NCBI GenBank assembly: GCA_964457065.1
Contig: CAYWDQ010000064.1
Location: forward strand, 1-16,461
DNA length: 16,461 nt
Source of the DNA: Bog-473 sp964457065
Lineage (GTDB): Bacteria; Actinomycetota; Acidimicrobiia; Acidimicrobiales; RAAP-2
Direction of reading: 5' to 3'
Shown: positions 13,675 to 16,461 of the stretch, in pieces
Layout: the number at the start of each line of letters is the position of its first letter
Numbering within the stretch: the stretch's first letter is position 1
Position numbers and translations under genes: made by a program
The notes under the pieces: generated by a model
What the model was told of the DNA's origin: nothing
Databases searched by the model: none
Seen by the model: only the letters and a program-made list of their open reading frames with translations

Positions 13675-14199
13675 ATGGGAACGGTGACCAGGCCGGCGAA
13701 GGGCGATGACGGCGAGCTGGTGGAGGCGGGGCCGGGCACCGGGACCTGCGGCATCCTCGGCCAGATGGACGACGAGCGGATCCAGCTCATGGGGCTCATC
13801 GTCCGCACCAACCGCCGCCTCAGCGACTCCCTCGGGCGCGAACTCGAGCAGTCGGTCGGCATCCCGCTGGTCTTCTTCGACGTCCTCATCCACGTCGGGG
13901 CCGCGCCGGACGGCCGGCTCACCATGAGCACCCTCAGCGCCGACGTCTCCCTCACGACGGGCGGCGTCACCCGTCTCGTCGACCGCATGGTCGAGGCGGG
14001 CCTGGTGGCGCGGCAGAACTGCCCGAACGACCGCCGCAGCATCCATGTCGTGCTGACGCCCCAGGGCCGGTCGACGTTGGAGAGGGCGATCGCCGCCCAC
14101 GTCGACAGCATCGACCGCCATCTGATCGCCCACCTGGACGCGAGCGACCGTGCCGCACTGGCCATGGTGCTGACCAAGGTGCTCGACGCCGGCTGCTAG
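13675..14199 (+). CDS. MarR-family winged-helix transcriptional regulator
   Basis: MarR proteins are dimeric repressors that leave DNA on binding a small ligand or on oxidation. The protein has 174 residues from the ATG at 13675. The helices RIQLMGLIVRTNRRLSDSLG (about 35-54) begin the dimer/wHTH fold. The recognition helix is around TTGGVTRLVDRMVEAGLV (94-111), and the wing contains DRRSIHVVLTPQG (119-131). The first 30 residues (Gly/Glu-rich) are not part of the fold, so the ATG at 13765 is a possible shorter start. The frame also opens at TTG 13621, which I reject because it lies in the operator. Cysteines at 25, 116 and 174 are the only ones; C116 just before the wing could be redox-active, which is speculation. 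It is divergent from yceI and convergent with ileS. Confidence 0.9.
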   Translation: MGTVTRPAKGDDGELVEAGPGTGTCGILGQMDDERIQLMGLIVRTNRRLSDSLGRELEQSVGIPLVFFDVLIHVGAAPDGRLTMSTLSADVSLTTGGVTRLVDRMVEAGLVARQNCPNDRRSIHVVLTPQGRSTLERAIAAHVDSIDRHLIAHLDASDRAALAMVLTKVLDAGC

Positions 14200-14229
14200 C
14201 TGTGACTGGCTCGTCGACCGGCTGACCGA

Positions 14230-16461
<2,232 letters not shown>

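Overview
The window is very GC-rich and densely coded, with third codon positions dominated by G/C. Gene content suggests a high-GC actinomycete-type bacterium. Evidence includes an IleS with the long C-terminal extension of the actinobacterial/eukaryote-like type, a GabD1-type succinate-semialdehyde dehydrogenase that closely resembles the mycobacterial enzyme as I remember it, an iscS-mnmA-ligA gene order, and several gene starts without a ribosome binding site. Acidimicrobiia or a relative is a reasonable guess, but the sequence alone does not fix the class. I see no mobile element, CRISPR array, tRNA or rRNA, and no gene-free stretch above about 120 bp.

Region 1 (1-6385, minus strand) is a compact five-gene run with gaps of 2 to 22 nt: an AMP-forming acyl-CoA synthetase, a succinate-semialdehyde dehydrogenase, a cysteine desulfurase, the tRNA 2-thiouridylase MnmA, and NAD-dependent DNA ligase LigA, which runs off the left edge. 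The desulfurase and MnmA form a sulfur-relay pair for tRNA 2-thiouridine. Divergent from the synthetase, with starts almost touching, is a sirtuin (6405-7199, plus).

Region 2 (7225-11232) resembles gamma-glutamyl amine metabolism. On the minus strand a PuuD-like class I glutamine amidotransferase overlaps an SDR oxidoreductase by ATGA, followed by a 44-residue membrane peptide. Divergently on the plus strand lie a glutamine-synthetase-family ligase of PuuA/GlnA3-4 type and a SAM-methyltransferase-like protein. With the upstream GabD this gives the first ligation, the gamma-glutamyl hydrolysis and the last oxidation of a putrescine-type route. The amine oxidase, the gamma-glutamyl aldehyde dehydrogenase and the GABA transaminase are not in view.

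Region 3 (11273-14199) holds an FGGY carbohydrate kinase, a YceI-family lipid-binding protein, and a divergent MarR regulator. Between yceI and marR is a strikingly AT-rich, highly symmetric regulatory segment with two overlapping dyads and apparently a shared, strand-symmetric -10 element. Region 4 (14230-16461, minus) is the C-terminal two thirds of isoleucyl-tRNA synthetase, cut by the right edge.

Two patterns run across the window. A TACGCT box sits 6-8 nt before the first codon of three minus-strand transcription-unit heads, with no Shine-Dalgarno, which suggests leaderless mRNAs. Short in-frame GC-rich tandem repeats have inserted Gly-rich low-complexity segments into otherwise conserved enzymes.
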